In this document: positions 42,170-51,000 of the stretch, one piece after another
Position numbering within the stretch: position 1 is the stretch's first letter
How the letters are laid out: every line of letters begins with the position of its first letter
Source: Streptomyces tauricus
GTDB taxonomy: Bacteria > Actinomycetota > Actinomycetes > Streptomycetales > Streptomycetaceae
DNA: 64,000 bases
Assembly: GCF_014650955.1 (NCBI RefSeq)
Contig: NZ_BMVY01000034.1
Coordinates: 1 to 64,000, forward strand
Reading direction: 5' to 3'
The notes under the pieces: model-generated
What the model was told of the DNA's origin: nothing
The model's database searches: none
The model's input: only the letters and a program-made list of their open reading frames with translations
Program-made: the position numbers and the translations under genes

Positions 42170-43639
42170 ATGAACGACCAGATCCAGCCCGACGGCTCGG
42201 AACACGAGCACGGGGCGCTTGGCGATGCCGAGTACGCGGAGTTCATGGAGCTCGCCGCGGAAGAGGGCTTCGAGGCCGAGGACATCGAGGGCGCGATCGA
42301 GGCGGCCGGCCACGGCCCGCTCCCGGTCCTCGCCGTCGTCGGCCGGCCGAACGTCGGCAAGTCGACCCTGGTGAACCGCATCATCGGCCGCCGCGAGGCC
42401 GTCGTCGAGGACAAGCCGGGCGTCACCCGCGACCGCGTCACCTACGACGCCGAATGGGCGGGCCGCCGCTTCAAGCTCGTCGACACCGGTGGCTGGGAGC
42501 AGGACGTCCTCGGCATCGACGCGTCCGTGGCCGCGCAGGCCGAGTTCGCCATCGAGGCGGCCGACGCGGTCGTCTTCGTCGTCGACGCCAAGGTCGGCGC
42601 CACCGACACCGACGAGGCGGTCGTCCGGCTGCTGCGCAAGGCCGGCAAGCCCGTCGTCCTGTGCGCCAACAAGGTCGACGGCCTGAGCGGCGAGGCCGAC
42701 GCCTCGTACCTCTGGTCGCTCGGCCTCGGCGAGCCGCACCCCGTCTCCGCACTGCACGGCCGCGGTACGGGCGACATGCTGGACGCCGTCCTGGAGGCAC
42801 TGCCCGAGGCCCCGGCGCAGACCTTCGGCGTCGCGGTCGGCGGCCCCCGCCGCATCGCGCTCATCGGCCGCCCGAACGTCGGCAAGTCGTCGCTGCTGAA
42901 CAAGGTGGCCGGCGAGGACCGCGTGGTCGTCAACGAGGTGGCGGGCACCACCCGTGACCCGGTCGACGAGCTGATCGAGCTGGGCGGTGTCACCTGGAAG
43001 TTCGTCGACACGGCCGGTATCCGCAAGCGCGTCCACCTCCAGCAGGGCGCCGACTACTACGCCTCGCTGCGCACCGCCGCCGCCGTCGAGAAGGCGGAGG
43101 TCGCGGTCATCCTGCTGGACGCCAGCGAGAACATCAGCGTCCAGGACCAGCGCATCGTGACGATGGCCGTCGAGGCGGGCCGCGCGATCGTCCTGGCCTT
43201 CAACAAGTGGGACACCCTCGACGAGGAGCGCCGCTACTACCTGGAGCGGGAGATCGAGACCGAGCTGCTCCAGGTGGCGTGGGCGCCGCGGGTCAACGTC
43301 TCGGCGCGTACGGGCCGCCACATGGAGAAGCTGGTCCCGGCGATCGAGGCGGCGCTGGCGGGCTGGGAGGCGCGTGTCCCGACGGGCCGTCTGAACGCCT
43401 TCCTGGGTGAGCTGGTCGCCGCCCACCCGCACCCGATCCGGGGCGGCAAGCAGCCGCGCATCCTCTTCGGCACGCAGGCGGGCACCAAGCCGCCGCGCTT
43501 CGTGCTCTTCTCCTCGGGCTTCATCGAGCACGGCTACCGCCGCTTCGTGGAGCGCCGGCTGCGCGAGGAGTTCGGCTTCGAGGGCACGCCGATCCACATC
43601 TCGGTGCGGGTGCGCGAGAAGCGCGGCAAGAAGAAGTAG
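42170..43639 (+). CDS. der: Ribosome-associated GTPase Der (EngA)
   Basis: 489 residues. An acidic N-terminal extension (residues 1-50) leads to two G domains: GRPNVGKSTLVNRI near residue 60 with DTGGW and NKVDG, and GRPNVGKSSLLNKV near 235 with DTAGI and NKWD. A KH-like C-terminal domain ends REKRGKKK. Der assists 50S subunit maturation. The ATG at 42170 has GAGGT upstream. A strong hairpin follows. Confidence 0.97.
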   Translation: MNDQIQPDGSEHEHGALGDAEYAEFMELAAEEGFEAEDIEGAIEAAGHGPLPVLAVVGRPNVGKSTLVNRIIGRREAVVEDKPGVTRDRVTYDAEWAGRRFKLVDTGGWEQDVLGIDASVAAQAEFAIEAADAVVFVVDAKVGATDTDEAVVRLLRKAGKPVVLCANKVDGLSGEADASYLWSLGLGEPHPVSALHGRGTGDMLDAVLEALPEAPAQTFGVAVGGPRRIALIGRPNVGKSSLLNKVAGEDRVVVNEVAGTTRDPVDELIELGGVTWKFVDTAGIRKRVHLQQGADYYASLRTAAAVEKAEVAVILLDASENISVQDQRIVTMAVEAGRAIVLAFNKWDTLDEERRYYLEREIETELLQVAWAPRVNVSARTGRHMEKLVPAIEAALAGWEARVPTGRLNAFLGELVAAHPHPIRGGKQPRILFGTQAGTKPPRFVLFSSGFIEHGYRRFVERRLREEFGFEGTPIHISVRVREKRGKKK

Positions 43640-43660
43640 CCGCGCGAGCGGTGCACACGG

Positions 43661-43705
43661 ACACGGGAGAGGGCCCCTGCGCGATGCAGGGGCCCTCTCC
43701 CGTGT
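43661..43705. terminator. Strong bidirectional terminator between der and the 43720 gene
   Basis: A perfect 20-bp stem (43661-43680 with 43686-43705) and 5-nt loop. It sits between convergent genes and lacks a T-run, as is typical for Streptomyces. Confidence 0.8.
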
Positions 43706-43719
43706 CACGTCAGCTCACG

Positions 43720-44109
43720 TCAGTGTTCCCTGCGCGGGCCGGGCGGCAGCGCCGCGGGCGTCAGGCCCGTGGCGTGCTGCCGTGCCGCGGGCTGCCAGAC
43801 GGAGGTGGCCGGCTGGCTCTGGTGCGGCGATGCGTACCCCGTCTGGTGCTGCCCGGCGACCTGCCGCATGCCGTACACGGTCGGTGTGTAGGAACCCGGG
43901 TGGTGCGGGCCGATCCCGAAAGCCGTGAAGCCCATCTCCTCCTCGCCGATGCGGTCACCCGGCAGGGCCCGGAAGGTCCTGAGGTACTCCGCGTAGAGCG
44001 CGTCGTAGATCGGGGTGGCCGAGGAGCTGCCCGAGCCGTCCCGGGCCGGCCGCATGGCCGGGATCGGTGACGAGTAGGGCAGGCGGCGGGGGGTGTCGTA
44101 GGTGTACAC
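43720..44109 (-). CDS. Conserved hypothetical protein
   Basis: 129 residues starting MYTYDTPRRLPYSSPIPAM. It has a helical core (IYDALYAEYLRTFRALPGD), a Gly/Pro/Tyr-rich middle (FGIGPHHPGSYTP) and a Gln/Pro-rich end. No domain can be named with confidence. A GTG start is used and no clear ribosome site is seen. It converges on der and has a 16-bp minisatellite just upstream. Confidence 0.65.
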   Translation of the reverse strand: MYTYDTPRRLPYSSPIPAMRPARDGSGSSSATPIYDALYAEYLRTFRALPGDRIGEEEMGFTAFGIGPHHPGSYTPTVYGMRQVAGQHQTGYASPHQSQPATSVWQPAARQHATGLTPAALPPGPRREH

Positions 44110-44176
44110 GTACGTGCCAACGACCCCGCCGCTCTTCGGATGCGGCCGACGCCCCGCTTTAGCAGGTCACAGCGCT

Positions 44177-44326
44177 GCCACTCGGGCGCCCGGCCGCTCG
44201 GGTGCCGGGTTGCTCGGGTGTCGGGCCGCTCGGGTCTCCGGCCGGTCAGGTGCCGGGCTGCCCGGGTGTCCGGCTGCCCGGGGGCCGGGTGTCCGGCCGC
44301 TCGGATGTCGGCTGCCCGGGTGTCCA
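44177..44326. repeat. 16-bp minisatellite (about nine units)
   Basis: Units such as GCCGCTCGGGTGCCGG, GTTGCTCGGGTGTCGG and GCTGCCCGGGTGTCCG run head to tail from 44177 with a 16-bp period and slip once near 44289. The array fills the gap between two minus-strand genes, and I see no gene in it. Confidence 0.85.
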
Positions 44327-44356
44327 GGCGCTAAGGCAGCCGGGCTGCCCGGGTGC

Positions 44357-45133
44357 TCAGGTGCCGGCCAGGGGCATCGCGCTCGCCACCAGCCGGCCGC
44401 CCACCGCGGCCTTGTCGAGGGCGTCGCGCAGCAGGTCCTCGCGCGGCTGACGGCCGATCGAGCCGACCGGGGCGGCGAACAGCAGCACCTGCTGGTGCTT
44501 GTTGGCGGCCGCCCGCCAGCTGTCGGTGACCTGGAGCGGCTGATGGGCCTGCCACCAGGCGACGGGCGAACCACCGCTGCTGCTGGGCTGCAGAACCGCG
44601 TGCAGCTGGCCCATCGCGAGCAGCACGGACCAGCCGTGCAGCACGGGCGGCACCTCGGTGAGCCGGGTGACCGGCATGAAGCCCTGCTCGATGAGGAGCG
44701 GCAGGAAGTCGTCGCCGCCCCCTCCCGTCGTGCCCGGCCGGGCGATGCGCCCGGTCGGTTCGACGACGAGCGCGGGGTGCAGCTCGCCGCCGAGCAGGAT
44801 GAGTCCGCTGGTGACGCCGAGGACGGCCTGCTCGGGCAGGGCCTCGGAGGGGCGCTCGTCCCCGGTGATGGACCGGACGGCGCCCTGCAGCTGCTCCTCG
44901 GTCACCTGGACGACCTGCGAGGGCAGGCAGGTGGCGTGGGCGAACGCGAGCACGGCCGTCTCGTCGCCGATGAACAGGACGGTGCTGGTGCGCTCCTGTT
45001 CGGAGTCGCCCTGGGTGCGGCAGGACGTGCAGTCGTAACTGCCCGGGGCGTTCTCTCCGGCGAGCAGCCGGTCGGCTTCTTCGTCGCCGATCTCGGCGCG
45101 TACGTCGTCGCTGACGTCGAGCATGCGCGGCAC
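44357..45133 (-). CDS. Hypothetical protein with a CxxC motif
   Basis: 258 residues. The N-terminal part has DVRAEIGDEEADRLLAGE, then DCTSCRTQGD (possible metal or redox pair) and a mixed alpha/beta body (TSTVLFIGDETAVLAFAHA, SGLILLGGELHPALVVEP). GTG 45133 has GAGGAG upstream; the ATG at 45124 is an alternative. No family is recognised. No signal peptide or membrane helix is seen, so it is probably cytosolic. Confidence 0.65.
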   Translation of the reverse strand: MPRMLDVSDDVRAEIGDEEADRLLAGENAPGSYDCTSCRTQGDSEQERTSTVLFIGDETAVLAFAHATCLPSQVVQVTEEQLQGAVRSITGDERPSEALPEQAVLGVTSGLILLGGELHPALVVEPTGRIARPGTTGGGGDDFLPLLIEQGFMPVTRLTEVPPVLHGWSVLLAMGQLHAVLQPSSSGGSPVAWWQAHQPLQVTDSWRAAANKHQQVLLFAAPVGSIGRQPREDLLRDALDKAAVGGRLVASAMPLAGT

Positions 45134-45706
45134 GGGGGGCTCCTCGGTGCGGTGCGTGTTGTGGCCGGGGGCTCCCGGTCCGTGAACCGGATGGGTTCCC
45201 GGCTCATGAAGAAGACAACGGAGGATCTGTGGCGGGGGTCACGCCCCAGAGCGAACGGAATCGAACCATCCTGCGCACAGGGTGAACCCGGCGGCGGAAT
45301 CCATCACTCCACGCCAACTCCCGTGATCAGCGGGGGAGTTGTCTCGGTGACGTGAGTCACAGATCACCGGGGTCAGGGGTCGACAAATCAGGAAATCCAC
45401 GAATGAAGTGGGTGGCTCAAAATCGACGATACCTGCGGTAACGGCGAACTGGCCTGGAATGACAAGGAGTTGGTTGATATCGGGCCTCTTCCCTCTCTAC
45501 ATTGCTCCGCCGTGTGCAGCGAGCACCGCTCGGGTACGTCCGCCGGCCACACGGTCATCCCGTGAAAAGAGCTACTGGGCACCACCCGCACCAACGGCAC
45601 CACTCCGCACCACCTCCGGCGGACGGGGCGGGTCGGGGCGACCGCGTCGAGACGCGGCAGTCCCGTACCGCCTCGGGGGACCCCGGGTCCTTCGAGAGGG
45701 AAATAC
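45134..45706 (+). promoter_or_regulatory. Long upstream region and structured leader of the first rpf gene
   Basis: 573 bp without a gene. A good promoter, TTGATA (45474-45479), 18 nt, TACATT (45498-45503), would start a ~197-nt leader. In the leader, 45510-45516 pairs with 45548-45554, CGAGC-ACC-GCTCG forms an inner hairpin, and 45538-45546 is perfectly complementary to 45616-45624 (9 bp), which is exclusive with the first helix. A long hairpin centred on CCGCGTC-GA-GACGCGG (45642-45657) precedes the ribosome site. This resembles a riboswitch or attenuator. Confidence 0.5.
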
Positions 45707-46351
45707 ATGTCCGAATGTGCCGACAACACCCGTAAGGCTCGTACGACCGCGGTTCTCGCGGGGGCGGCCCTGCTCGCCCCGCTCGGACTGCTCGCCGCGA
45801 ACGGCGACGCCGCCGCTGCGGACAGCGGGGTGTGGGACCGTATCGCCCAGTGCGAGAGCGGCGGCAACTGGCACATCAACACCGGGAACGGCTACTACGG
45901 AGGGCTCCAGTTCTCCGCCGGCTCCTGGCGCGCGTACGGCGGTACGGCCTACGCGTCCACGGCCGACAAGGCCTCCAAGGCGCAGCAGATCGCCGTCGCC
46001 ACCAAGCTGCAGCGTGCGCAGGGGTGGGGTGCCTGGCCCACCTGCGCGGCCCGCGCGGGCGCGTCCGGCAGCGCGCCGGCGGGGGCCACGTCCGGCTCGA
46101 CCACCAAGGCGGCTCCTTCGAAGCCGGCGAAGTCGTCGAAGGCGTCGAAGTCTTCGAAGGGGGTGGAGCGTTCGACGGGGCACACCGGTCGTGGCTCGTC
46201 CCGGGGCGACTACACCGTCCGCAGCGGTGACACGCTGAGCGGTATCGCGGCGCGTCACGGGACGACGTGGCAGCGGCTGTACGCGGCGAACCGGGCCGTC
46301 ATCGGCGGGGATCCCGATGTCATCGTCCCCGGGCAGCGGCTGAAGGTCTGA
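45707..46351 (+). CDS. Resuscitation-promoting factor-like muralytic enzyme with LysM
   Basis: 214 residues. Signal peptide (TTAVLAGAALLAPLGLLAANG, cut near 38). The Rpf transglycosylase domain has VWDRIAQCESGGNWHINTGNGYYGGLQFS (key parts CESGGNW with catalytic Glu near 50, and YYGGLQF). A Ser/Lys-rich linker (110-160) leads to a C-terminal LysM domain (YTVRSGDTLSGIAARHGTTW). It cleaves peptidoglycan and acts in germination and growth. It is probably controlled by the structured leader. GAGAGGG precedes the ATG. Confidence 0.94.
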   Translation: MSECADNTRKARTTAVLAGAALLAPLGLLAANGDAAAADSGVWDRIAQCESGGNWHINTGNGYYGGLQFSAGSWRAYGGTAYASTADKASKAQQIAVATKLQRAQGWGAWPTCAARAGASGSAPAGATSGSTTKAAPSKPAKSSKASKSSKGVERSTGHTGRGSSRGDYTVRSGDTLSGIAARHGTTWQRLYAANRAVIGGDPDVIVPGQRLKV

Positions 46352-46391
46352 GCCGGGTCGGTAGTCCGGCCGCGGTCCGGTGGGGGTGGCC

Positions 46392-46440
46392 CGCGCAGTT
46401 CCCCGCGACCTCAGAAGCGGGGCTGCGCCCCGGCCTCTGC
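46392..46440 (+). repeat. Single diverged copy of the GCGCAGTTCCCCGCG repeat
   Basis: CGCGCAGTTCCCCGCGACCTC, then AGAAGCGGGGCTGCGCCCC, a two-part unit also seen at 58534-58580. It lies between the two rpf genes. Confidence 0.7.
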
Positions 46441-46551
46441 CTCTCCAGGGGGCGGGGACCTGCGCGACGGGTCCCCCACCGGCCCGCAGCCGACCGAGTG
46501 GGCCCCCTCGAACCGCCCGCGCGGCTCGTCCAGGTCCGCGGGGGCTCCGCC

Positions 46552-46557
46552 TAGCGT
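46552..46557 (+). promoter_or_regulatory. -10-like hexamer for a leaderless second rpf transcript
   Basis: TAGCGT, 6 nt, then ATG 46564. There is no space for a ribosome-binding site. Confidence 0.42.
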
Positions 46558-46563
46558 GGCCCG

Positions 46564-47445
46564 ATGTCGATCAAGCGCATGCGGTACGCGGCCGTCGTCG
46601 TCGCGGTCCTGGCCCTGCCGGCCCCCGCGGAGGCGGCGGCGGCCCCACCGACCCAGGCGTCCGGCTCCGCGACGGCGGACCGGGCGCCGTACGCCTGTGC
46701 GAAGGACCGGTGGCCGTGGGGCTGCGTCGCGAAGTGCGAGAGCTCCGGCCGCTGGAACGCGAACACCGGGAACGGCTTCTACGGAGGACTGCAGTTCTGG
46801 CAGCCCACCTGGCGGGCGTTCGGCGGCCTGGCCTACGCGCGGCGCGCCGACCTGGCCACCCGCGACGAGCAGATCAGGGTCGCCGAGGAAGTGCTGCGCG
46901 TCCAGGGCTGGAAGGCGTGGCCCGTCTGCTCCAAGAGGTACGGGCTCGCGGGCCGCGCGCATGTGGTGAGGCCGGGGCAGAGCCTTTCGTCGATCGCCCG
47001 GTCGTACCGCCTCAAGGGTGGATGGAAGGCGCTCTACAAGCTCAACCGGCAGTTGGTCGGGGCGAGTCCGGACCGCCTGAACGTCGGCACGATGCTGCGG
47101 CTGCCGAAGGACGCGGGCCCGGGGCGGCGGGACACCTCGCAGGCAGGAGGAGTCACTTCCCAGGCCAAGGGAGGAAGTGCGTCCACGCCCACCCCGAGCC
47201 GCCCGAGCCGCCCGAACCGTCCGAGCAGCCCGAACAGCCCGAGCGGCGCGAGTACGCCGACTCCGTCCGCCGCCCCGTCGGCCGCACCGGCTCCCTCGTC
47301 CCCACCGGCCCCCTCGGCCCCACCGGTCCTGCCCGTCCCCTCGGCCTCCCCCTCCGCGCCGGTCACGTCGGCTTCGCCGGGCCTGGTGGATCTGGTGCCA
47401 CTGCCGTTGCTGTGGACCTCGCCGTCTCCGTCGCCTCGCCGCTGA
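46564..47445 (+). CDS. Second Rpf-like muralytic enzyme with LysM and a long Ser/Pro tail
   Basis: 293 residues. Signal peptide (MRYAAVVVAVLALPAPAEAAA). The Rpf domain has CVAKCESSGRWNANTGNGFYGGLQFW (CESSGRW, FYGGLQF), followed by LysM (HVVRPGQSLSSIARSYRLKGGW). The tail of ~110 residues is Ser/Pro/Thr-rich, like a wall-spanning linker with nothing after it. Its last 83 bp overlap the 3' end of the convergent livF gene. It is probably leaderless, so it would escape the leader control of its neighbour. Confidence 0.9.
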   Translation: MSIKRMRYAAVVVAVLALPAPAEAAAAPPTQASGSATADRAPYACAKDRWPWGCVAKCESSGRWNANTGNGFYGGLQFWQPTWRAFGGLAYARRADLATRDEQIRVAEEVLRVQGWKAWPVCSKRYGLAGRAHVVRPGQSLSSIARSYRLKGGWKALYKLNRQLVGASPDRLNVGTMLRLPKDAGPGRRDTSQAGGVTSQAKGGSASTPTPSRPSRPNRPSSPNSPSGASTPTPSAAPSAAPAPSSPPAPSAPPVLPVPSASPSAPVTSASPGLVDLVPLPLLWTSPSPSPRR

Positions 47446-48067
47446 ACACGACCGCGCCGCGCCGGAGTTCGTACACGATCGTCGTTCCGGCGCACAGGCC
47501 GGGCGGCAGCCGCTGTTCGGCGACGACCACGCAGGCGTCGAGGCCGCGCAACAGTCCGTAGGTGCGGGCCGCGACCGCCGGGGACATGCCCTGCGCGGGT
47601 TCGTCGACGAGGACCACGTGCGCGCGTGCCAGCAGGGCGCGGGAGAGGGCCAGCATGCGCTGCTCGCCGCCGGAGAGCGTGCCCGCTCTCCGGGGGAGCA
47701 GGGCGCCGAGCTGCGGGTACGCGTCGAGGGCGGGCGCGAAGGGCCTGCCGGAGGCGGCCAGTTCCAGGTTCTCGCGGACGGTGAGCGAGCCGAAGACGGC
47801 ACGGCGGTCCGGGACGAGGCACAGACCCCGGCGGGCCCGTTCGTACGCGGGCAGACGCGTGACGTCGGTCCCGTCCCAGACCACGGCGCCGTGGGACAGG
47901 GGCAGGGTGCCGGCCAGGGCGCGGAGCGCGGTCGTACGGCCCGAGCCGTTGCGGCCCAGCAGGACGGTGACGCCGGGGGCGGGCGCGTGGAGGGTGACAC
48001 CGTGCAGCGCCTCCAGCGGGCCGTAGCGCACGCGCGCGTGGCGCAGCGAGACCCCGGCCGCGCTCAT
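47363..48067 (-). CDS. livF: Branched-chain amino-acid-type ABC transporter ATPase (LivF-like)
   Basis: 234 residues. The signature LSGGEQRMLALSRAL is near residue 129, Walker B is VVLVDEPAQGMSP and the late switch segment is VVVAEQRLP. Walker A is GRNGSGRT near residue 37, with Arg (CGT) where Lys is normal, so this nucleotide site may be weak. It pairs with the LivG domain of the fused protein. The ATG overlaps the stop of the fusion gene (ATGA). The C-terminal low-complexity tail lies in the overlap with the convergent rpf gene. Confidence 0.88.
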   Translation of the reverse strand: MSAAGVSLRHARVRYGPLEALHGVTLHAPAPGVTVLLGRNGSGRTTALRALAGTLPLSHGAVVWDGTDVTRLPAYERARRGLCLVPDRRAVFGSLTVRENLELAASGRPFAPALDAYPQLGALLPRRAGTLSGGEQRMLALSRALLARAHVVLVDEPAQGMSPAVAARTYGLLRGLDACVVVAEQRLPPGLCAGTTIVYELRRGAVVFSGEATETARSTATAVAPDPPGPAKPT

Positions 48068-51000
48068 CCGTCGCGCCCTTCGAGCCGGTCGAGCCCGTCG
48101 AACTCGGTGTGCTCGGTGTAGACGTCGAGTCCATCGAGTACGTGGCCGACGGGGCCGGAGGCGACGACGCGGCCCGCCGTCATGACGTGCACGGTGTCGG
48201 CGAGGTCGGCCACCAGGTCGAGATCGTGCTCGACGACGAGCAGGGTCGTTCCGTCGGCGGCGAGCGCGCGCAGCACGCGGGCCAGTGCCGTCACCTCGCC
48301 CGTGTCGAGCCCGGCCGCGGGTTCGTCGAGCAACAGGACCCGTGGGCTTCCCGCGAGGGCCCGGGCGAGTTCGACCCGGCGCAGGGTTCCGGTGGGCAGG
48401 TCCGCGGCCGGCAGCGTCCGTACGGCTCCGTCGAGCCCGAGCAGCCGCAGCGCCCGCTCCACCGCCCCCGGGTCCACGACACGCCCCTGTTCGGCGCCCA
48501 CATGGACGTTCTCGGCCACGGTCAGGGTCGGGAAGACGGCCAGTTGCTGGAACGTACGGGCCACGCCGAGCCGCGTCCGTGTGTGGGCGGGCAGCCGGGT
48601 GACGTCCCGTTCCCCGAGCACGACCCTGCCCGACACCGGTCGGACGGTTCCGGCGAGACAGTGGAACAGCGTGCTCTTCCCGGCCCCGTTGGGCCCGACG
48701 ACCGCGGTGATCCGGCCGCGCGGTAGATCGAGGTCCACCCCGTCCAGCGCGGTGAACCCGTCGTAGGCGACGCGCAGGGCACGGGCCCGCAGGACGGGGA
48801 GCCCGGGCGCCACGCGTCCGCCCCGGGGCCGGAGGGGCCGCCGCGCCCGCCCGCCACGGGCAGGACCGCGCCCACCCGCACCCGTACCGGCGACCTCCGT
48901 CCCCACCGGGACACGACCACCGCCTCCGCCCCCGCTGCCGCCAGGCGCCGAGGGCGCGTCCCCGCCACCGCCACGGTCCGGACCGGCCCGTGGCGCCGCG
49001 CCGGACAGCCACCGCGCTCCGAATCCGACAGCACCGGGCCCGTCGGAACCGGGCCCGTCGGAACCGGGCCCGTCGGAACCGGGTCCATCGGGACCGGGCC
49101 TGATGGAACCGGTCCCGTCGGAACCGCTCCCGGCCGGTGGCACCGGCCGTCGCACCACCGGCCGCTCGCCGGCGCGAAACCGCAGCGTGTCCGGGCCGGC
49201 GGACGCCCCGAGCGCGGACGCCCCGAGCACAGGCGCCCCAAGCGCAGGTGTCCCCACCGCAGCCGCCCCCGTCCCCGCCCGGAGCAGGCCGACGCCCCCC
49301 ACCCGTGCCCGCAGTCGTCGGCGGGCGGCGGTGCCCAGTGGGGTCAGTGTCGGCTTTCGGCGTGGGGTCAGGCGTTCGGCCGTCGAGCGCAGTGCCTCGT
49401 ACGGGCCGCCGGGGAAGCGGCCCACGAGGACCGCCAGGAGGCCGATCGTCGCCGCCGCCACCCCGCCCCGGGTGCCCGCGTCGAGGCCGACCAGGAGGGC
49501 CCCCGCGAGGAGCGCGCCCAGGACGCTGTCGGCGCCGAGCACCACGATCGCGGCGAACCACAGCAGCCCGCGGACCGGGTCGTACGCCGCCGGGTCGAAG
49601 GCGCGCACGCCCATGCCGAGCATGCCGCCGCCCAGCGCGGCCAGCGCGGCGCCCGCGACGAAGGCCGTCAGTTTGAGGCGCGGGACGCGGACGCCCGCCG
49701 CGGAAGCACCCGCCTCGTGGTCCCGCATCGCCGCCAGGGCCCGGCCGGTACGGCCCCGGCGCAGCGCGTGCGCGGCCAGCAGGGCGCCGCCGAGCAGCAC
49801 CAGTTCGAGTACGTAGTACGCGCGGTCGCCGTCGAAGCCCGCCGGGCGGCCCAGGTCCAGGCCCGCGGTCGCGTACGGCTGGGCGAAGACGAAGCGGCTG
49901 ACGCCGACGCCCACCGCGAAGGTGGCCAGGGCGAGGGCCAGACCGTGGCGGCCGATGGCGGGCCACCCGGTCAGCAGGCCCAGCGGGGCGACGAGCAGTA
50001 CGGCGGTCAGGAGCGCGGCCAGTTCCGGGAGTTCGGGCAGGCCGGGGAAGCGGCCCGCCGCCAGCAGCGCCGTGAAGAGGGCGCCCAGACCCGCGTACGC
50101 GGCCTGGCCGAGCGAGAGCTGGCCGCCGCGGCCCGTGACGACGACCAGGGACAGCAGGACGACGCCCAGGGCCGGAACCTGGACGGCCGTGTGCAGGTCC
50201 GAGCCCGCGAAGCCCAGGGGGAGGAGGAACAGGACCACGGCGACGATCCACGCGCCCGGCGGGGTCGGCACGCGGGCCGTCGCCGTGCGCGGGAGGGCGT
50301 CCCGGGTGCCGATTCCCGGCAGCACGAGGGCGGCGACCAGCAGGGCGACGACGAAGAGGTTGGCGCCCACCGCCTGGAGGAGGGGTTCGAGGCGGCCCGT
50401 CGGGTGCAGCCGGGTCAGCTGGCTCTGGGCGACCCCGATGCCGAGTGCCACCACCACGGCCACCGGCAGACTGCGCATCCGGGCGGCCACCGCGACCGCC
50501 ACCACCTCCATCACCAGCAACGGCATGCCGTACGGGTCCAGGCGCACGTAAGGAGCCAGCAGCACTCCCGTCAGGCCCGCGGTGAACGAGCCGAACGCCC
50601 AGCCCGCCGCGGCCACCCGGTCCGCGTCGACGCCGGTCAGCGCGGCGAGCGGGCGGTCGTCGACGACGGCCCGCAGTTCCCGGCCGAAGCGGGTCCAGCG
50701 GATCACCGCGCCCACGCCGGCGGCCAGGGCGAGCGTCACGGTCAACTGGCCCCAGGGGCCCGCGGAGACGAGCGTCGGCGCGTCCGAGCGCGCGCCGGGG
50801 CCCCACACGAGCGCCGCCCCGCCGACGAGCAGGACGAACACGCCGATGGACGCGACGAGGGTCTGCGCGGGGTCGCCGCCGAGGACGGCCAGGGGGCGGA
50901 AGACGAATCGTTCCAGCGCCACGCCGATCGCCGGGGCCACCACGAGCAGGACGAGCGGTGCGGTGAGCGCGAGCGGCCAGTCCCACTCGACGGTGAGGTG

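Noticed and set aside
45510..45706. ydaO (c-di-AMP) riboswitch before the first rpf gene
   Set aside because: It is expected by analogy with other Streptomyces rpf genes, but the hallmark GGGGACCC...GGGGTGAATC...CCGACAGCTAACC order is not visible. I kept it as an unassigned structured leader.
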